This document shows, piece by piece, positions 7,638-17,057 of a DNA stretch of 64,000 nucleotides. The notes below the pieces were generated by a model. The model did not search any database. It saw only the letters and a program-made list of their open reading frames with translations, and was not told where the DNA came from. Position 1 is the stretch's first letter; the number at the start of each line of letters is the position of its first letter. The stretch comes from Paenibacillus sp. FSL H8-0548 (lineage in GTDB: Bacteria > Bacillota > Bacilli > Paenibacillales > Paenibacillaceae): NCBI RefSeq assembly GCF_038630985.1, contig NZ_CP152049.1, positions 4,359,501-4,423,500 on the forward strand, given 5' to 3'. The position numbers and the translations under genes are program-made.

Positions 7638-9491
7638 CTAGAAACGATCTTCCTGTCGACCTTTAAGCTGTCTCTCTAGGGTTATAATCTCACTAGCTAT
7701 TTGTGCTGCTGCCAAAAAATCTCCGGTACGCTCAGCACGTACCATTTCTTCCTTCTTACGATCAATGTCCCGATATTGTGGAACCTTGATAATGTCGTGA
7801 ATATACGCGTCCATTGTCGCATCGTCGAATGGGAAGTCTCCGTCCATCATCAATATGGATGCAGCTGCCCGCTCTAGCCGGTCATCATGCAGCGTTGCAA
7901 TAAAGCGGCTGACATCCGGATCATAGCCCTGTGCAAAATAAGCGTATAAATAAGCAGCAAGCGCTGCGTGATCCTCTACATTAAACGCATCCCCAAGCCG
8001 TTCATGAACCGCTTGCGCAACTTCTCGGTCTCGCATCATAACATGCAGCAACCTTCGCTCTGCATGAGTATAAGCGGGCATAAGTGTTGGCGGTCCAGAC
8101 TTTCGGGGCTTTTCATTCCTACCATTATTCCACGAATTGTCGTTATTATCCCCTTGCGGTTTCTTTTTTTGCAGCTCCTGCCTGATTTGATGGCAGTCCT
8201 GCTTCAGGGCGTCAAGAGAGATATCAAACTCACGTGATATTTCTTTTAAGTAGACCTCGCGTTCTGTTGATGAATCAAGCTCTGCAATAATTTGTACTGC
8301 TTCAAGCAGATAATCTTTTTTACCTTCATCTTTTAGCAGTATATGGTTTTTCCTTGAATATATAAGCTTAAATTTTGCAACTGAAACGGATTGATCTATC
8401 GCATCTCTCAAGAATGCTTCCGGTCCATATTCGCTTATATAATCGTCGGGATCCTTGCCTTTTGGAAGCATCACCACCGATACCTTTAGGCCTGCGCTCT
8501 CTAGCATCGGAATCGATTTGAATGCCGCTGCTTGTCCAGCATCGTCACCATCGTAGCAAATGATAACTTCCTCTGCTTGTCGCTTTAAAATGACACAATG
8601 ATCTTCGGTCAGAGCTGTCCCCATCGTCGCTACACCATTTTTCACACCTGCGCTCCAAGATTTGATGACATCCATATAGCCTTCAAACAATACTACCTGT
8701 TTGCTCTTACGGATCGTTGGCCGCGCATAATGCAGGTTATAAAGTATCTTGCTCTTCGTAAACAGCATTGTTTCCGAGGTATTCAAGTATTTCGGCTGTC
8801 CTTCGCCTATAATGCGACCCGCAAACGCGGTAGCTTTGCCGTCTCGATCCCATATTGGAAACATAATGCGATTACGAAACCGATCCACATACCCGCTCCC
8901 GTCAGCTTTTGCCGAGAGCAATCCGCCTTTTTCCATTAATGCTGGATCAAATCCACGATTCGTCAGAAACCGCACGAGCAAATCCCATTCCTCAGGAGCG
9001 TAACCGATCATAAAATGATCGATCAGCTTGTCGGTAAGACCTCGTTCCCGCAAGTATTGCTTTGCAGCCTGACCTTGCTTCGTGTTATTCAACACATGAT
9101 GATACAGCTTGATCGTCAGGTCATGAGCTTCAATGATCTTTGACCTCTCAGCATCGTGCGGCGTAGCTTTACTTCCATCGGGTGAAGACCATGTGATAGG
9201 CATGCCTGCATCTGTCGCCAGAATACGCACCGCCTCTGGAAAGGAGTAACCTTCCATTTCCTCGACAAATCGAATCACATTCCCGCCCTTGCCGCAGCCG
9301 TAGCAATGGTAAATTTGGAGCTCCGGCGTAACTGTAAACGAGGGGGTCTTCTCCGAATGGAACGGACATAACCCCTTCATATATTTGCCGTGCTTCGTGA
9401 GATGAACATATTTTCCGACCGTCTCTACGATGTCATGATGCTTTCGCACCGCATCAATGACTTCCTCCGGTATTTTATTACCGTATGTCAT
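7638..9491 (-). CDS. dnaG: DNA primase DnaG, 617 aa
   Basis: The enzyme makes RNA primers at the replication fork. The N-terminal zinc-binding domain has Cys42, His45, Cys63 and Cys66 (CPFH and CYGC). The catalytic core contains the Toprim motifs VVLFEGYMDVI and ICYDGDDAGQAA. A C-terminal helicase-interaction domain follows a linker rich in Lys, Gln, Asn and Pro (about residues 435-460). ATG 9491 has GAAGGTG upstream. The gene lies between yaiI and rpoD, as in B. subtilis. Confidence 0.98.
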   Translation of the reverse strand: MTYGNKIPEEVIDAVRKHHDIVETVGKYVHLTKHGKYMKGLCPFHSEKTPSFTVTPELQIYHCYGCGKGGNVIRFVEEMEGYSFPEAVRILATDAGMPITWSSPDGSKATPHDAERSKIIEAHDLTIKLYHHVLNNTKQGQAAKQYLRERGLTDKLIDHFMIGYAPEEWDLLVRFLTNRGFDPALMEKGGLLSAKADGSGYVDRFRNRIMFPIWDRDGKATAFAGRIIGEGQPKYLNTSETMLFTKSKILYNLHYARPTIRKSKQVVLFEGYMDVIKSWSAGVKNGVATMGTALTEDHCVILKRQAEEVIICYDGDDAGQAAAFKSIPMLESAGLKVSVVMLPKGKDPDDYISEYGPEAFLRDAIDQSVSVAKFKLIYSRKNHILLKDEGKKDYLLEAVQIIAELDSSTEREVYLKEISREFDISLDALKQDCHQIRQELQKKKPQGDNNDNSWNNGRNEKPRKSGPPTLMPAYTHAERRLLHVMMRDREVAQAVHERLGDAFNVEDHAALAAYLYAYFAQGYDPDVSRFIATLHDDRLERAAASILMMDGDFPFDDATMDAYIHDIIKVPQYRDIDRKKEEMVRAERTGDFLAAAQIASEIITLERQLKGRQEDRF

Positions 9492-9533
9492 CGTTCATCA
9501 CCTTCATCCTAAGTAACACGTAAATAATATTCG

Positions 9534-10004
9534 CTATATGTCATGGTTCTCCTGCTCATTCCGCAAAACTTTTGTCAACTTTTGTTGAAAACGATCACGA
9601 TCGTCATTATTCATCGCTTTTGGGCCTTTAGTTTTACCCCCGGTACGTCTGCGCTTGGCGAGCTCATGTCTGCGCTCCATTAAATAATCAATGTTTTCGT
9701 CCGAGTATTGCTCCCCGCGCGGAGATAAGACAATTGCACCTTTTCCGATAGCTATGCATGCAAGTCCAAAGTCCTGCGTTACGACAATATCACCGCGTAC
9801 AATATGATTGACGATGTACAGGTCTACAGATTGATTGCTTCGATCAACCTGGACGATATTCACGCCAAGCTGCGGCTCCAATCGATGGTCATGCGAGGCC
9901 ACCATAAGAACAGGTACTGAGAAACGTCTTGCCGTCTCGCCAATTTCCGACTTAACTGGGCAAGCGTCCGCGTCAACTACAATAGTAAGTTGTTTCAGCC
10001 TAAT
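9534..10004 (-). CDS. yqxD: YaiI/YqxD family protein (UPF0178) with non-canonical start or frameshift
   Basis: The family signature VVDADACPVKSEI is present in frame but lies upstream of the first in-frame ATG (9905), so that ATG cannot be the true start. Reading back, the frame is closed by TGA at 10013-10011; only ATT (10004), CTG (9998) or another ATT remain as starts. ATT 10004 has GCGGTGAT, a near match to GAGGTGAT, at good distance and gives 156 aa, the usual length. Alternatively, removing one T near 10004 would join the frame to ATG 10011. The middle has VTQDFGLACIAI and the Arg/Lys-rich GGKTKGPKAM. The family resembles PIN-like nucleases, but its role is unknown. It lies between ppsR and dnaG. 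Confidence 0.8.
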   Translation of the reverse strand: MRLKQLTIVVDADACPVKSEIGETARRFSVPVLMVASHDHRLEPQLGVNIVQVDRSNQSVDLYIVNHIVRGDIVVTQDFGLACIAIGKGAIVLSPRGEQYSDENIDYLMERRHELAKRRRTGGKTKGPKAMNNDDRDRFQQKLTKVLRNEQENHDI

Positions 10005-10084
10005 TTGACATCACCGCTCGAATTATATTTCATATCCATTACTATTATATACGGCATAACTCGAAAAAATCCTGCCAGCGGCTG

Positions 10085-10900
10085 TTAAGGCATCCGTACA
10101 TATTCCATAATTAAGCTTGCCGTCTCTTCCACTGCACGATGGGAAACGTCAATAACGACACAATCAAGCTTTTTCATTATAGTATCGGCATAAAGGAGCT
10201 CTTTTTCAATACGGTCTGTCGTTGCATACGATGCATTATTAGGCAAGCCTAGCGCTTTAAGCCGTTCTTTGCGGATCGTATTTAAATATGAAACGCCAAT
10301 AGTCAGCCCAATTATTTTGCGCTTAGGAAGCTTGAACAATTCCTCAGGCGGCTTTAGCTCCGGTACCAGCGGCACATTTGCGACTTTAAATTTTTGATGC
10401 GCAAGATACATGGATAGAGGAGTTTTCGAGGTTCTTGATACCCCTACCAATACAATATCTGCTTTTAGTACACCTGAGGTGTCTCGAGCATCATCATACT
10501 TAACAGCAAATTCAACTGCCTCCACTTTGCGGAAATAATCCGCATCAAGCACATGGTTAAGCCCAGGCTCTTGACGTGACTTCCGCCCTGTCCGCTGCTC
10601 CAGCGTCTCTATAAAGGAGCCTAATAGATCAATTGCAACAACAGAAAAGCTATCCGCGAGCTTCTTCATACTGTTCCGCAGATTAGGGATAACTAACGTA
10701 TACAAGACAATTGCATCCGACTGCTTCGCTTGCTGTACGATCCGCTGCAAGCCTGATTCCTCTGTGATAAAAGGGGCTCGGCGAATTTCGGTGTTCATCG
10801 GATGGAACTGAGCTATCGCAGCACGCACGACTAGCTCACCTGTATCCCCCGCAGCATCAGAAACGACGTATACGATTACTTCTGGATTCGCATGAGACAT
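10085..10900 (-). CDS. yqfL: Pyruvate, phosphate dikinase regulatory protein (PPSR family), 271 aa
   Basis: This bifunctional ADP-dependent kinase and Pi-dependent pyrophosphorylase switches pyruvate, phosphate dikinase or PEP synthase off and on. The start VYVVSDAAGDTGELV and the P-loop-like GVSRTSKTPLSMYLA at about residues 153-167 are diagnostic, as is the C-terminal pattern with YATTDRIEKELLYAD. AGGAGG lies 10 nt before ATG 10900. It follows glyS directly; the ccpN gene found here in B. subtilis is missing. The target enzyme is not in the window. Confidence 0.93.
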   Translation of the reverse strand: MSHANPEVIVYVVSDAAGDTGELVVRAAIAQFHPMNTEIRRAPFITEESGLQRIVQQAKQSDAIVLYTLVIPNLRNSMKKLADSFSVVAIDLLGSFIETLEQRTGRKSRQEPGLNHVLDADYFRKVEAVEFAVKYDDARDTSGVLKADIVLVGVSRTSKTPLSMYLAHQKFKVANVPLVPELKPPEELFKLPKRKIIGLTIGVSYLNTIRKERLKALGLPNNASYATTDRIEKELLYADTIMKKLDCVVIDVSHRAVEETASLIMEYVRMP

Positions 10901-10927
10901 GAATGATCATCCTCCTGTATCAACCCA

Positions 10928-13009
10928 TTACCAAACAAGCTTTGAAAAATCAGCGATAATCGCGATATCCTCAGCAATTCCTGCAAGTGTTGCTAAACGG
11001 TTTGCCCGTACAGCCTCATCCGGCGACATAACCATAACCTTCTCAAAATAAGAATGAATATACGGCTTCAACGAGGACAAGGTTTGTACTGCTTTCGAAA
11101 TGTCACCATTTTCGATAGCTGCATTGAAAGTCGGGCGCTGCTGCTGCCAATTTTCGTAAAGCTCAGTCTCAACTTGCTCTGCAAATAAAGCTGGATCAGC
11201 TGCTTTATGAGCTGCCTTGGAGCCTAGATTGCTGACGCGATTGAATTGCTCAACGGTTGTTTTAAATTCAGAGCGCTCATCGCTGGCAGCCAAAGCTTGA
11301 ACCACAGCAGCACGCTCAATCGTTGACTTCAGATCTGTGAAGCCTGATGCCATAACAGCATCCACAACATCGTACCGTACGCCTTGCTCAGACAATACGT
11401 TTTTGACACGAAGTGCGAAGAAATCAGCAAGATCCTTGCTAATGTCTGAAGCTTGTCGCTTCAAACCGCGGCTCTCATGCACAGACAACGCAGCAGCATA
11501 CAAATCGTTCAGCTCCAGCTTTAAGCCATGCGCTAGTATAATTTGAACAATACCAGCTGCTTGTCTACGAAGCGCATACGGATCCTGTGAGCCTGTTGGG
11601 ATGATGCCAATAGAGAAGCAGCCCACGATGGTATCTATTTTATCCGCTAAGCTTACGATTGCACCTGTAATTTCAGAAGGTGCGAGATCGCCGGAAAAGC
11701 GTGGTTGATAATGCTCATTAATGGCTTTCGCCACAGATTTGCGCTCTCCTGCTTTTATCGCATAATCTTCCCCCATAATGCCTTGCAGCTCTGGAAATTC
11801 ATATACCATTTGCGACACGAGATCGAATTTGCAAATATCCGCGGAACGACTAACATCCTCAGCAGTTTGCACATCTACCACCAACTGCTTGCTGATTAAA
11901 TCAGCAGTTGCACGAATGCGTCTCACTTTGTCAGCAACCGAGCCCAGCTCCTCGTGATAGACGATATTTTCCAGCTTGGAGAGTGCATGCTCAATCGTCA
12001 GCTTATGATCTTCCTCGTAAAAGAACTTTGCATCCGATAGTCTTGCGCGCAATACCTTTTCGTTGCCCTTTGCCACAAGCTCAATCGATCTACGGTCACC
12101 GTTGCGTACCGTAACGAAAAACGGCAGCAGCTGTCCGCTTGCATCAAATACTGGGAAGTACCGCTGATGCTCGCGCATCGACGTAATCAATACTTCTTGC
12201 GGAATATTTAGAAAAGCTGGATCGAAGCCGCCAAACAATACGTTTGGATATTCAACCAAGAACAGCACTTCCTCGAGCAAATCCTCTTTGATTGCGATTT
12301 CCCAATTTTTCTCTTTAGCTAACTGATCAATTTGTGCCACAATAAGCTGCTCTCGCTCACTAACATCCACGAGCACATGCTGTTCACGCAGACGCTCAAC
12401 ATATTCAGCAGGCTCCAGAATGACCGCATCGCCCCCTAGGAAGCGATGGCCGCGAGATTGGTTGCCAGTCTGTACTCCTGTAATTTCAAACGGAATAATA
12501 TCCTTGCCAAACAAAGCGATGAGCCAGCGGATAGGTCTTACAAACTTAAGCTCATGGCTTCCCCAGCGCATATTTTTCGGGAAGGACATCGACAAAATAA
12601 TAGACAACAAGCCCTCTGGCAATATAGCTGCAGTCTCAGCACCAATACTGCTTTTTGTTGCGTAAACATATTCAACACCGGCTAGTTCCTGAAAATACAG
12701 CTGCTCCGGCTGAACGCCTTGACTGCGGGCGAATCCAAGCGCTGCCTTACTCCAATTGCCTTGATCATCCTGAGCAATTTTACGTGACGGGCCTTTTGCC
12801 TCCTCATTCATATCCGACTGCTTTTCGGCAACCTCTTGAATCAGGACAGCAATACGGCGAGGTGTTGCATAGACGTTTACGGTTCCGTGCTCAATGCGTG
12901 AATCTGCCAGCCATTTTACCACTTTGTCCTTAAGCTGGTTCATCGCACCGCGAACAAATCTAGCCGGTACTTCCTCAAGACCAATCTCAAACAATAAATC
13001 TCTAGTCAT
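10928..13009 (-). CDS. glyS: Glycyl-tRNA synthetase beta subunit, 693 aa
   Basis: This is the tRNA-binding subunit of the heterotetrameric glycyl-tRNA synthetase. The start [15 protein letters not shown], the motif FPKNMRWG, the HD-like central part with GIMGEDYA and [11 protein letters not shown], and a C-terminal anticodon-binding domain match the family. ATG 13009 lies within the last codons of glyQ (ATGACTAG overlap), so the two subunits are made by coupled translation in equal amounts. Confidence 0.98.
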   Translation of the reverse strand: MTRDLLFEIGLEEVPARFVRGAMNQLKDKVVKWLADSRIEHGTVNVYATPRRIAVLIQEVAEKQSDMNEEAKGPSRKIAQDDQGNWSKAALGFARSQGVQPEQLYFQELAGVEYVYATKSSIGAETAAILPEGLLSIILSMSFPKNMRWGSHELKFVRPIRWLIALFGKDIIPFEITGVQTGNQSRGHRFLGGDAVILEPAEYVERLREQHVLVDVSEREQLIVAQIDQLAKEKNWEIAIKEDLLEEVLFLVEYPNVLFGGFDPAFLNIPQEVLITSMREHQRYFPVFDASGQLLPFFVTVRNGDRRSIELVAKGNEKVLRARLSDAKFFYEEDHKLTIEHALSKLENIVYHEELGSVADKVRRIRATADLISKQLVVDVQTAEDVSRSADICKFDLVSQMVYEFPELQGIMGEDYAIKAGERKSVAKAINEHYQPRFSGDLAPSEITGAIVSLADKIDTIVGCFSIGIIPTGSQDPYALRRQAAGIVQIILAHGLKLELNDLYAAALSVHESRGLKRQASDISKDLADFFALRVKNVLSEQGVRYDVVDAVMASGFTDLKSTIERAAVVQALAASDERSEFKTTVEQFNRVSNLGSKAAHKAADPALFAEQVETELYENWQQQRPTFNAAIENGDISKAVQTLSSLKPYIHSYFEKVMVMSPDEAVRANRLATLAGIAEDIAIIADFSKLVW

Positions 13010-13889
13010 GCTGCTCCACTCCTTTCTTTAGCAACGGGAATCCGAGACGTTCTCTCTCTTCATAGTAAGTCGATGCAATTGCACGCGCCAAATTTCTTAC
13101 TCTTGTAATGTAGCCGGTACGCTCGGTTACACTAATCGCGCCGCGCGCATCAAGAAGGTTAAATGTATGCGAGCATTTCAGTACATAATCATAGGCAGGG
13201 AACACGAGATGATGCTCCATCGTTTTTTGAGCTTCTGCCTCATACATATTGAACAAGCTAAACAGCATTTCTGTATCCGAAGTCTCAAATGTATACTTTG
13301 AATGCTCGTATTCAGGCTGCTTAAATACGTCGCCGTAGGTAATGCCCTCTACCCATTCCAAATCAAACACATTTTCTTTTTGCTGTATATATGATGCAAG
13401 CCGTTCCATGCCGTAAGTAATCTCAACCGCAACCGGATTTACATCGATGCCGCCAACCTGTTGGAAGTAGGTAAACTGTGTAATTTCCATACCATCCAGC
13501 CATACCTCCCAGCCAAGTCCCCATGCGCCAAGCGTGGGAGCTTCCCAGTTATCCTCAACAAAGCGAATATCATGCTCATTCGCATCAATACCCAGCTGCT
13601 TTAGGCTATCCAAATAAAGCTCCTGAATATTATCTGGCGATGGTTTCAAAATAACCTGGAATTGGTGATGCTGATACAGTCGGTTAGGGTTTTCACCGTA
13701 ACGGCCATCCGCTGGTCGGCGGGAAGGCTCCACATACGCTACATTCCAAGGCTCAGGTCCTATCGAACGCAGAAACGTCATCGGGTTCATCGTTCCTGCA
13801 CCCTTCTCCACATCATAAGGCTGAACCAAAATACACTGTTGATCAGCCCAAAATTGCTGCAGCGTCAAAATCATTTTTTGAAAATTCAT
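13002..13889 (-). CDS. glyQ: Glycyl-tRNA synthetase alpha subunit, 295 aa
   Basis: This is the catalytic class II subunit, which activates glycine. The family motifs [24 protein letters not shown] and [21 protein letters not shown] are near the N terminus, and [22 protein letters not shown] is in the centre. The start is ATG 13889, with AAGGAGAGGG upstream; a longer reading from 13967 would run into the T-box terminator. Expression is controlled by the glycine T-box upstream. Confidence 0.98.
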   Translation of the reverse strand: MNFQKMILTLQQFWADQQCILVQPYDVEKGAGTMNPMTFLRSIGPEPWNVAYVEPSRRPADGRYGENPNRLYQHHQFQVILKPSPDNIQELYLDSLKQLGIDANEHDIRFVEDNWEAPTLGAWGLGWEVWLDGMEITQFTYFQQVGGIDVNPVAVEITYGMERLASYIQQKENVFDLEWVEGITYGDVFKQPEYEHSKYTFETSDTEMLFSLFNMYEAEAQKTMEHHLVFPAYDYVLKCSHTFNLLDARGAISVTERTGYITRVRNLARAIASTYYEERERLGFPLLKKGVEQHD

Positions 13890-13968
13890 TTTCTGACCCT
13901 CTCCTTCTTTCACTGTTTTCCGTCCGTTCCCGGACCGCTCCATAGAAAGCAGCAAGCGCATAGACATA

Positions 13969-14195
13969 CAAAAAAACTCTCGTCTCTACGCCTGTTGCCA
14001 GACGTAGGGACGAGAGTATTAATCCCGCGGTTCCACCCTACTTGGTCAGCTCCATATGAGCTAACCCTCTTTAAACGATACGACTCCGGAGTGCCCTTTC
14101 ATCACTGTGTCCATCCAGGCTTTCACTATTCCTGGCTCGCTAACGTCGTCGACACTAAGCAATTACTTTCTCCATCATTGTCCAATATTCATATT
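13969..14195 (-). promoter_or_regulatory. Glycine T-box leader of glyQS
   Basis: The minus strand carries the T-box element AGGGTGGAACCGCG (14039-14026), which pairs with uncharged tRNA acceptor ends, directly before a strong terminator: a stem with arms near 13977-13996 and 14000-14018 and then seven U. Upstream, Stem I has the AGCGAGCC and GTGAAAGCCTGG blocks and a candidate GGC (glycine) specifier triplet at 14095-14093. Uncharged tRNA-Gly would favour the antiterminator and allow glyQS transcription. Confidence 0.93.
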
Positions 14196-14200
14196 GCACT

Positions 14201-14229
14201 ATTTTATGCTTCTTTGTGACAATTGTCAA
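14201..14229 (-). promoter_or_regulatory. Sigma-A promoter of the glyQS T-box transcript
   Basis: TTGACA (14229-14224), a 17-nt spacer and TAAAAT (14206-14201) on the minus strand; start near 14194, just before the T-box Stem I. Confidence 0.87.
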
Positions 14230-14258
14230 ACCTTTGCAGCCTGCCATTTTGAAATGTA

Positions 14259-15800
14259 TTAATGTCCTCTAATTTCCTTATCGGCACCCGTGCTGCCTTC
14301 ATTTTTCCCAATAATATCCTTCAACCCTGCGTTGCCCATCATCAGAACACAGGCGAGCGCTAAGATGGCAGGAACAACAGACCAGAGAAACGTAACAGAT
14401 ACCGATTCAGATAGAGCTGCAACGATTTTGTCCATCACTGCCGGAGGAATTTCGGCACGTTTCTCAGGCGACAACAGTTCGCGTGCATTGTCTGTCGTTG
14501 CACTAGCTCCATCGCTGCCTGCAAAAGCTTCCGCCATTCCACTCGTGAAATGATTGCGCTGGATGATGCCGAATATCGTTATGCCGACGGTCATTCCAAG
14601 CGAACGCACAAAGGACATGGTGGAGGTAGCGCTGCCCCGCTGACGCATATCAAATCCATGTATCGAAGACATGCCAAGCACCGAGAAAGAGAAGCCAATT
14701 CCGAAGCCGGTAAGAAACATGTACAACGACAGCATAAATCTAGTCGTGTCTGGTGTTATGGTTGAAAGCAGTACAATTCCAGTTATGAAAATAAGGGCTG
14801 AGAACGTCATGACGCTGCGATAGGCCATTTTGTTAGCCAGCATCCCGCCCGCCATAGCCGCAATTACCGAGCCAAGCGTCATGGGAAGCAAGGTTAGGCC
14901 CGCGTTCACCGCTGTTCCGCCGAACACCCCTTGCACGAACATCGGGATATACAAAGCTGCAGTTATAAACGCAGCACCGTAAAATAATCCTGCCCCTGTA
15001 CTTGCTGCAAACAAGCGCTGCTTAAACATATTGAAGGAGATAATAGGCTCCGCAGCTCTTGTTTCAATGAATAGAAAAATGCCGAGCAATATAACAAAAC
15101 CAGCAAACAAGCTAATAATCTGCGCGGAGTCCCAAGCAAACTCTGCCCCGCCAAGCTCAAGAGCAAACATTAAACAAACGATTGAGCCAACAAGGGTTGA
15201 AGCTCCCCACCAGTCGATCTTTTGCTTGGCATGTGAAAGCGATTCTTTATAAAAAATTACGATAAAGGCCAGAGCTACAAGCCCTATCGGTACATTGATA
15301 TAAAAAATCCAACGCCAATTGATGTACTCCGTTAAGTATGCCCCTGCAAGAGGTCCAAATAAGCTCGATGTTCCAAATACGGCTCCGAACAGACCGCCCA
15401 TTTTGCCTCGCTTCTCTGCCGGGAAAATATCAAATACAATGGCAAATGCAATAGGCATCATCGCTCCGCCGCCAATACCTTGAATAGCACGATAAATCGT
15501 CAGCTGCGTAATGGACTCCGCCGTTCCGCATAACACAGAGCCAATTAGAAATAAGCATATACCTAATACAAAAAACCTTTTTCGTCCATACATATCCGAC
15601 AGCTTTCCGAATATCGGCATTCCAGCCATTTCTGTAACCAAATAGGCAGATGTAACCCACACATATTTGTCCAAACCGCCTAAATCGGACACGATGGTAG
15701 CCATAGCGGTCGATACAATCGTATTATCGATTGATGCGACCAATATGCCTAGCAGAAGACCAGCAACTACAAAGCCAAGTCTATTTTGTCCCGTAGACAT
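14259..15800 (-). CDS. MFS multidrug exporter, DHA2 (EmrB/QacA) type, 513 aa
   Basis: The protein should have 14 membrane segments and export drugs or other compounds by proton antiport. The N-terminal motif D1-type LVASIDNTIVSTAMATIV, motif A GKLSDMYGRKRFF, motif B-like YRAIQGIGGGAMMPIAF and motif C-like GTSSLFGPLAGAYL followed by WRWIFYINVPIG are all intact. GGAGGG lies 8 nt before ATG 15800. It is a monocistronic insertion between the glyQS leader and recO, without a neighbouring regulator, but an inverted repeat overlaps its promoter. The substrate is unknown. Confidence 0.93.
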   Translation of the reverse strand: MSTGQNRLGFVVAGLLLGILVASIDNTIVSTAMATIVSDLGGLDKYVWVTSAYLVTEMAGMPIFGKLSDMYGRKRFFVLGICLFLIGSVLCGTAESITQLTIYRAIQGIGGGAMMPIAFAIVFDIFPAEKRGKMGGLFGAVFGTSSLFGPLAGAYLTEYINWRWIFYINVPIGLVALAFIVIFYKESLSHAKQKIDWWGASTLVGSIVCLMFALELGGAEFAWDSAQIISLFAGFVILLGIFLFIETRAAEPIISFNMFKQRLFAASTGAGLFYGAAFITAALYIPMFVQGVFGGTAVNAGLTLLPMTLGSVIAAMAGGMLANKMAYRSVMTFSALIFITGIVLLSTITPDTTRFMLSLYMFLTGFGIGFSFSVLGMSSIHGFDMRQRGSATSTMSFVRSLGMTVGITIFGIIQRNHFTSGMAEAFAGSDGASATTDNARELLSPEKRAEIPPAVMDKIVAALSESVSVTFLWSVVPAILALACVLMMGNAGLKDIIGKNEGSTGADKEIRGH

Positions 15801-15843
15801 CAGATAATCCCTCCATTGAATATCAAATCCAAAAATATCCTCG

Positions 15844-15875
15844 ATAAGTATAAAATAAATACTTATTCATATAAA
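15844..15875 (-). promoter_or_regulatory. Putative promoter and operator of the MFS exporter
   Basis: The inverted repeat ATAAGTA (15844-15850) and TACTTAT (15860-15866), spaced by 9 nt, overlaps a -10 box TATACT (15852-15847, minus strand) with a weak -35 TTTATA 17 nt upstream. A repressor bound here would block RNA polymerase. Which protein binds is not shown by the sequence. Confidence 0.5.
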
Positions 15876-15950
15876 CATACAAATGAAGGATTAAGCATCA
15901 GTCTCGAGACGGATAAAAAAGGAAATGATTGCTTAAAAAGGTTCATCATT

Positions 15951-16694
15951 TTACATCAGCTTGTCTAATTGATCTAGAAAATTACGTGATTTCAGCTGCA
16001 AACCCAAATGAGTATCCATCTGCTTGCGCATAATCTTCTTAAGCTCTTCTTTAGTCTCCGGCTTAACTTGGATGGAGCCTAGCCTTCTCATATCCATTCG
16101 GCGAAAAAGCCGAAGCAGCTTGTATGCTCCATCGCTCAGCAGAACGGCATGAGGGTCTTTGCCAGTACATCTTGAGCATAATATCCCTCCTGAATAAGGA
16201 GAGAGCTTAAACGGACCTACAACGTTGCCACAGCTTACACACTCATCGAGCGCAGGCGCATAACCCGACAAATCCAGAATACGCATCTCGTATAGATGAG
16301 TAACAATTTGGGCATCCTTCCCTTCTTGCAGCGCTGCTAGGCAGGCTTTGAGCTGCTCAAAATGGAAGCCGGTAGGCTCATCGTCCTGCAAAGAACGATC
16401 GGTCAGCTCTGCTACATACGATGAATAAGCTGCCAGATCAAGCTTTTCACGCAAAACATGGTGAGATTCAATAATCTCACCATGATTAAGTGTACCGAGT
16501 CCGCTAGTGCGAAAATAAGTGAACTCTCCATATGTAAATGGCTGTGCGAGTGAGGAATGCTTGCTTTTCACTTTTTTGGCGCCGCGGATCAGCACTCCGG
16601 CTTTTCCGTTTGTTTTCGTGAGTAATGTCACAATTTTGTTGCCTTCACCATAATCCATACTTCGAATAACAATTCCTTCGACACGATATAACAT
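15951..16694 (-). CDS. recO: DNA repair protein RecO, 247 aa
   Basis: RecO loads RecA onto SSB-coated DNA with RecR. The N-terminal OB fold begins MLYRVEGIVIRSMDYGEGNKI, and the central zinc finger has CVSCGNV and LCSRC. Length is typical. It is the last gene of the era cluster, downstream of yqzL, with a hairpin in the gap between them. Confidence 0.96.
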   Translation of the reverse strand: MLYRVEGIVIRSMDYGEGNKIVTLLTKTNGKAGVLIRGAKKVKSKHSSLAQPFTYGEFTYFRTSGLGTLNHGEIIESHHVLREKLDLAAYSSYVAELTDRSLQDDEPTGFHFEQLKACLAALQEGKDAQIVTHLYEMRILDLSGYAPALDECVSCGNVVGPFKLSPYSGGILCSRCTGKDPHAVLLSDGAYKLLRLFRRMDMRRLGSIQVKPETKEELKKIMRKQMDTHLGLQLKSRNFLDQLDKLM

Positions 16695-16722
16695 CCCGCA
16701 AACTCTCCCCTAAAAGCAGAAA

Positions 16723-16754
16723 CGGAATACGCCGTCCCATGGCGGCGCCTTCCG
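16723..16754 (-). terminator. Hairpin between yqzL and recO (attenuator or weak terminator)
   Basis: CGGAAGGCGCCG and CGGCGTATTCCG form a 12-position stem with one internal mismatch region around an 8-nt loop on the minus strand, followed by TTTCTGCTTTT. It lies 29 nt before the recO start and may reduce read-through into recO. Confidence 0.45.
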
Positions 16755-16795
16755 CTTTATACCTATTCAACATTTTTCTTAATTTCAGTGCTATG

Positions 16796-16957
16796 TCAGC
16801 TAGAGGTGTCTTCCACATCCATCATGGCGAGCTCATCATGCTCCTGAGTTAATTGGGCTGAGCCGCTTTCTGCTCCAAACTGTGTCATTTCCTTATAAAG
16901 CATGAAGGACTCGACATCCCCGGTCAACGTAAAATACTTCCACGAAAAATTCCGCAT
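16796..16957 (-). CDS. yqzL: YqzL family protein, 53 aa
   Basis: The protein starts MRNFSWKYFTLTGDVESFML and continues YKEMTQ, which matches the short YqzL proteins (W-x-YF-x-x-TG-x-x-x-x-Y/F-LLYK). In B. subtilis yqzL also lies between era and recO. The function is unknown. AAAGGGATG lies about 10 nt before ATG 16957. The C-terminal half (acidic, DELAMMDVEDTSS) is longer than in Bacillus. Confidence 0.85.
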   Translation of the reverse strand: MRNFSWKYFTLTGDVESFMLYKEMTQFGAESGSAQLTQEHDELAMMDVEDTSS

Positions 16958-17057
16958 ACGTATTCATCCCTTTCCGCGCCCTGAAATGCTGCTCCAGATG
17001 GTAATAGGATGCGATGAACCGATGCGAACTATCCTTAACAAATAACGTTAAATTAGT

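Noticed and set aside
9534..9905. yaiI starting at ATG 9905
   Set aside because: This would remove the conserved VVDADACP motif that is present in frame just upstream.
13662..14219. 185-codon plus-strand frame over the glyQ 5' end and T-box
   Set aside because: It lies opposite glyQ and its T-box leader, which explain the sequence.
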